Shown one piece after another: positions 13,942 through 14,399 of a stretch of DNA of 14,399 bases. The notes beneath the pieces were generated by a model. That model was not told the DNA's origin and searched no databases. It was given only the letters and a program-made list of their open reading frames with translations. Every line of letters starts with the position of its first letter. Position 1 is the first letter of the stretch. A program made the position numbers and the translations under genes. Source of the DNA: Nitrosopumilales archaeon CG15_BIG_FIL_POST_REV_8_21_14_020_37_12 (GTDB taxonomy: Archaea > Thermoproteota > Nitrososphaeria > Nitrososphaerales > Nitrosopumilaceae); NCBI GenBank assembly GCA_002781805.1, contig PFFZ01000010.1:1-14399 (forward strand), written 5' to 3'.

Positions 13942-14399
13942 TCACAAATTGATATTCCCATGTTTTCTTGGAAGTTGTTTTTCCCTTTTGTTTTGAAGCA
14001 TTTCAAGTGCTTTAATCAACATTGGTCTGGTCTCTGCAGGATCGATTACATTGTCAACAGTCCCATGAGAAGCAGCCACATATGGATTTTCAAATTTTTC
14101 GGCAAATTCATCAATTAGTTTTTTCTTGGTAGATTCAGGATCTGGTGAATCAGCAATTTCTTTTCTTGACATAATTTTCACAGCAGCTTCTGCTCCCAGT
14201 ACTGCACACCGTGCAGTAGGCCACGCATAATTGATATCAGTTCTAAGATTTTTGCTTCCCATTGCAATATAGGCACCGCCATATGCCTTTCCAATCACAA
14301 GGGTAATTCTAGGGACAGTTGCCTCACAATAAGCATAAAGTAGTTTGCTCCCATGTCGAATGATTCCATTATGCTCTTGGTTAGAACCTGGCATGTAGC
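13942..14399 (-). CDS. pccB: Carboxyltransferase subunit of acetyl-/propionyl-CoA carboxylase, N-terminal part outside window
   Basis: About 150 C-terminal residues of a protein that is normally about 510-520 long; the frame stays open to the window end. The subunit transfers the carboxyl group from biotin to acyl-CoA, giving malonyl-CoA or methylmalonyl-CoA in the 3-hydroxypropionate/4-hydroxybutyrate cycle. Seen, numbered from the Met at 14392-14394: PGSNQEHNGIIRHGSKLLYA (2-21), the EATVPR segment (24-29), and the oxyanion-hole segment KAYGGAYIAMGSKNL (36-50), then a standard C-terminus. The residue after GGAY is Ile43, where strict propionyl-CoA enzymes such as Streptomyces PccB have Asp. 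The Met is an internal codon, not the start. It lies upstream of the biotin carboxylase in one operon. Confidence 0.93.
   Translation of the reverse strand, partial: YMPGSNQEHNGIIRHGSKLLYAYCEATVPRITLVIGKAYGGAYIAMGSKNLRTDINYAWPTARCAVLGAEAAVKIMSRKEIADSPDPESTKKKLIDEFAEKFENPYVAASHGTVDNVIDPAETRPMLIKALEMLQNKREKQLPRKHGNINL

Noticed and set aside
1..14399. Mobile elements, CRISPR arrays, defence or secondary-metabolite clusters
   Set aside because: No terminal inverted repeats, transposase motifs, spaced direct repeats or unfamiliar gene blocks were seen; coding is dense and all genes belong to core metabolism.

Overview
The window reads as chromosomal core sequence from an ammonia-oxidising archaeon (phylum Nitrososphaerota/Thaumarchaeota, most likely Nitrosopumilales). 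The evidence is the low G+C, A/T-rich TATA-type promoter elements placed about 26 nt before near-leaderless starts, an archaeal tRNA with a bulge-helix-bulge intron, an 11-subunit Complex I operon without NuoE/F/G, and a three-subunit acyl-CoA carboxylase of the kind used for CO2 fixation in the 3-hydroxypropionate/4-hydroxybutyrate cycle. From memory, Nitrosopumilus maritimus has the same genes in the same neighbourhood; I could not search for this.

Layout: (1) 1-79, the 3' part of tRNA-Glu(UUC), cut by the window edge and carrying a 15-nt intron in its T-loop. (2) 123-974 (+), a short polyprenyl (isoprenyl) diphosphate synthase-like protein. It has both Asp-rich motifs but lacks the Gly/Lys-rich block that normally follows the second one, and its 3' end overlaps nuoN by 11 bp. 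(3) 964-11337 (-), a compact operon in transcription order nuoA-B-C-D-H-I-J-K-M-L-N. Most junctions overlap or abut (TAATG, TAAATG, 8-20 bp overlaps); the one real gap is 40 bp between nuoA and nuoB. (4) 11338-11450, a divergent promoter region. (5) 11451-11921 (+), a peroxiredoxin of the AhpC/TSA-Bcp group. (6) 11930-14399 (-), the carboxylase operon: the 3' part of the carboxyltransferase gene (cut by the window end), the biotin carboxylase and the biotin carboxyl carrier protein.

How the genes fit together: the Complex I genes encode a proton-pumping membrane arm (A, H, J, K, L, M, N) and a quinone-reducing connecting module (B, C, D, I) with no NADH-binding module, so the redox partner is not NADH through the usual route. 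In an ammonia oxidiser such a complex may run in reverse, using proton motive force to make low-potential reductant (inference). The carboxylase consumes bicarbonate, ATP and acetyl-/propionyl-CoA in carbon fixation. The synthase-like protein belongs to the isoprenoid lipid family, and the peroxiredoxin to oxidative defence.

I found no mobile element, CRISPR array or foreign island. The points that most repay a second look are the T-loop tRNA intron with a fitting bulge-helix-bulge, the lid-less polyprenyl synthase, the missing TM8 lysine in NuoM and conserved acid in NuoA, and the isoleucine at the acyl-CoA specificity position of the carboxyltransferase.
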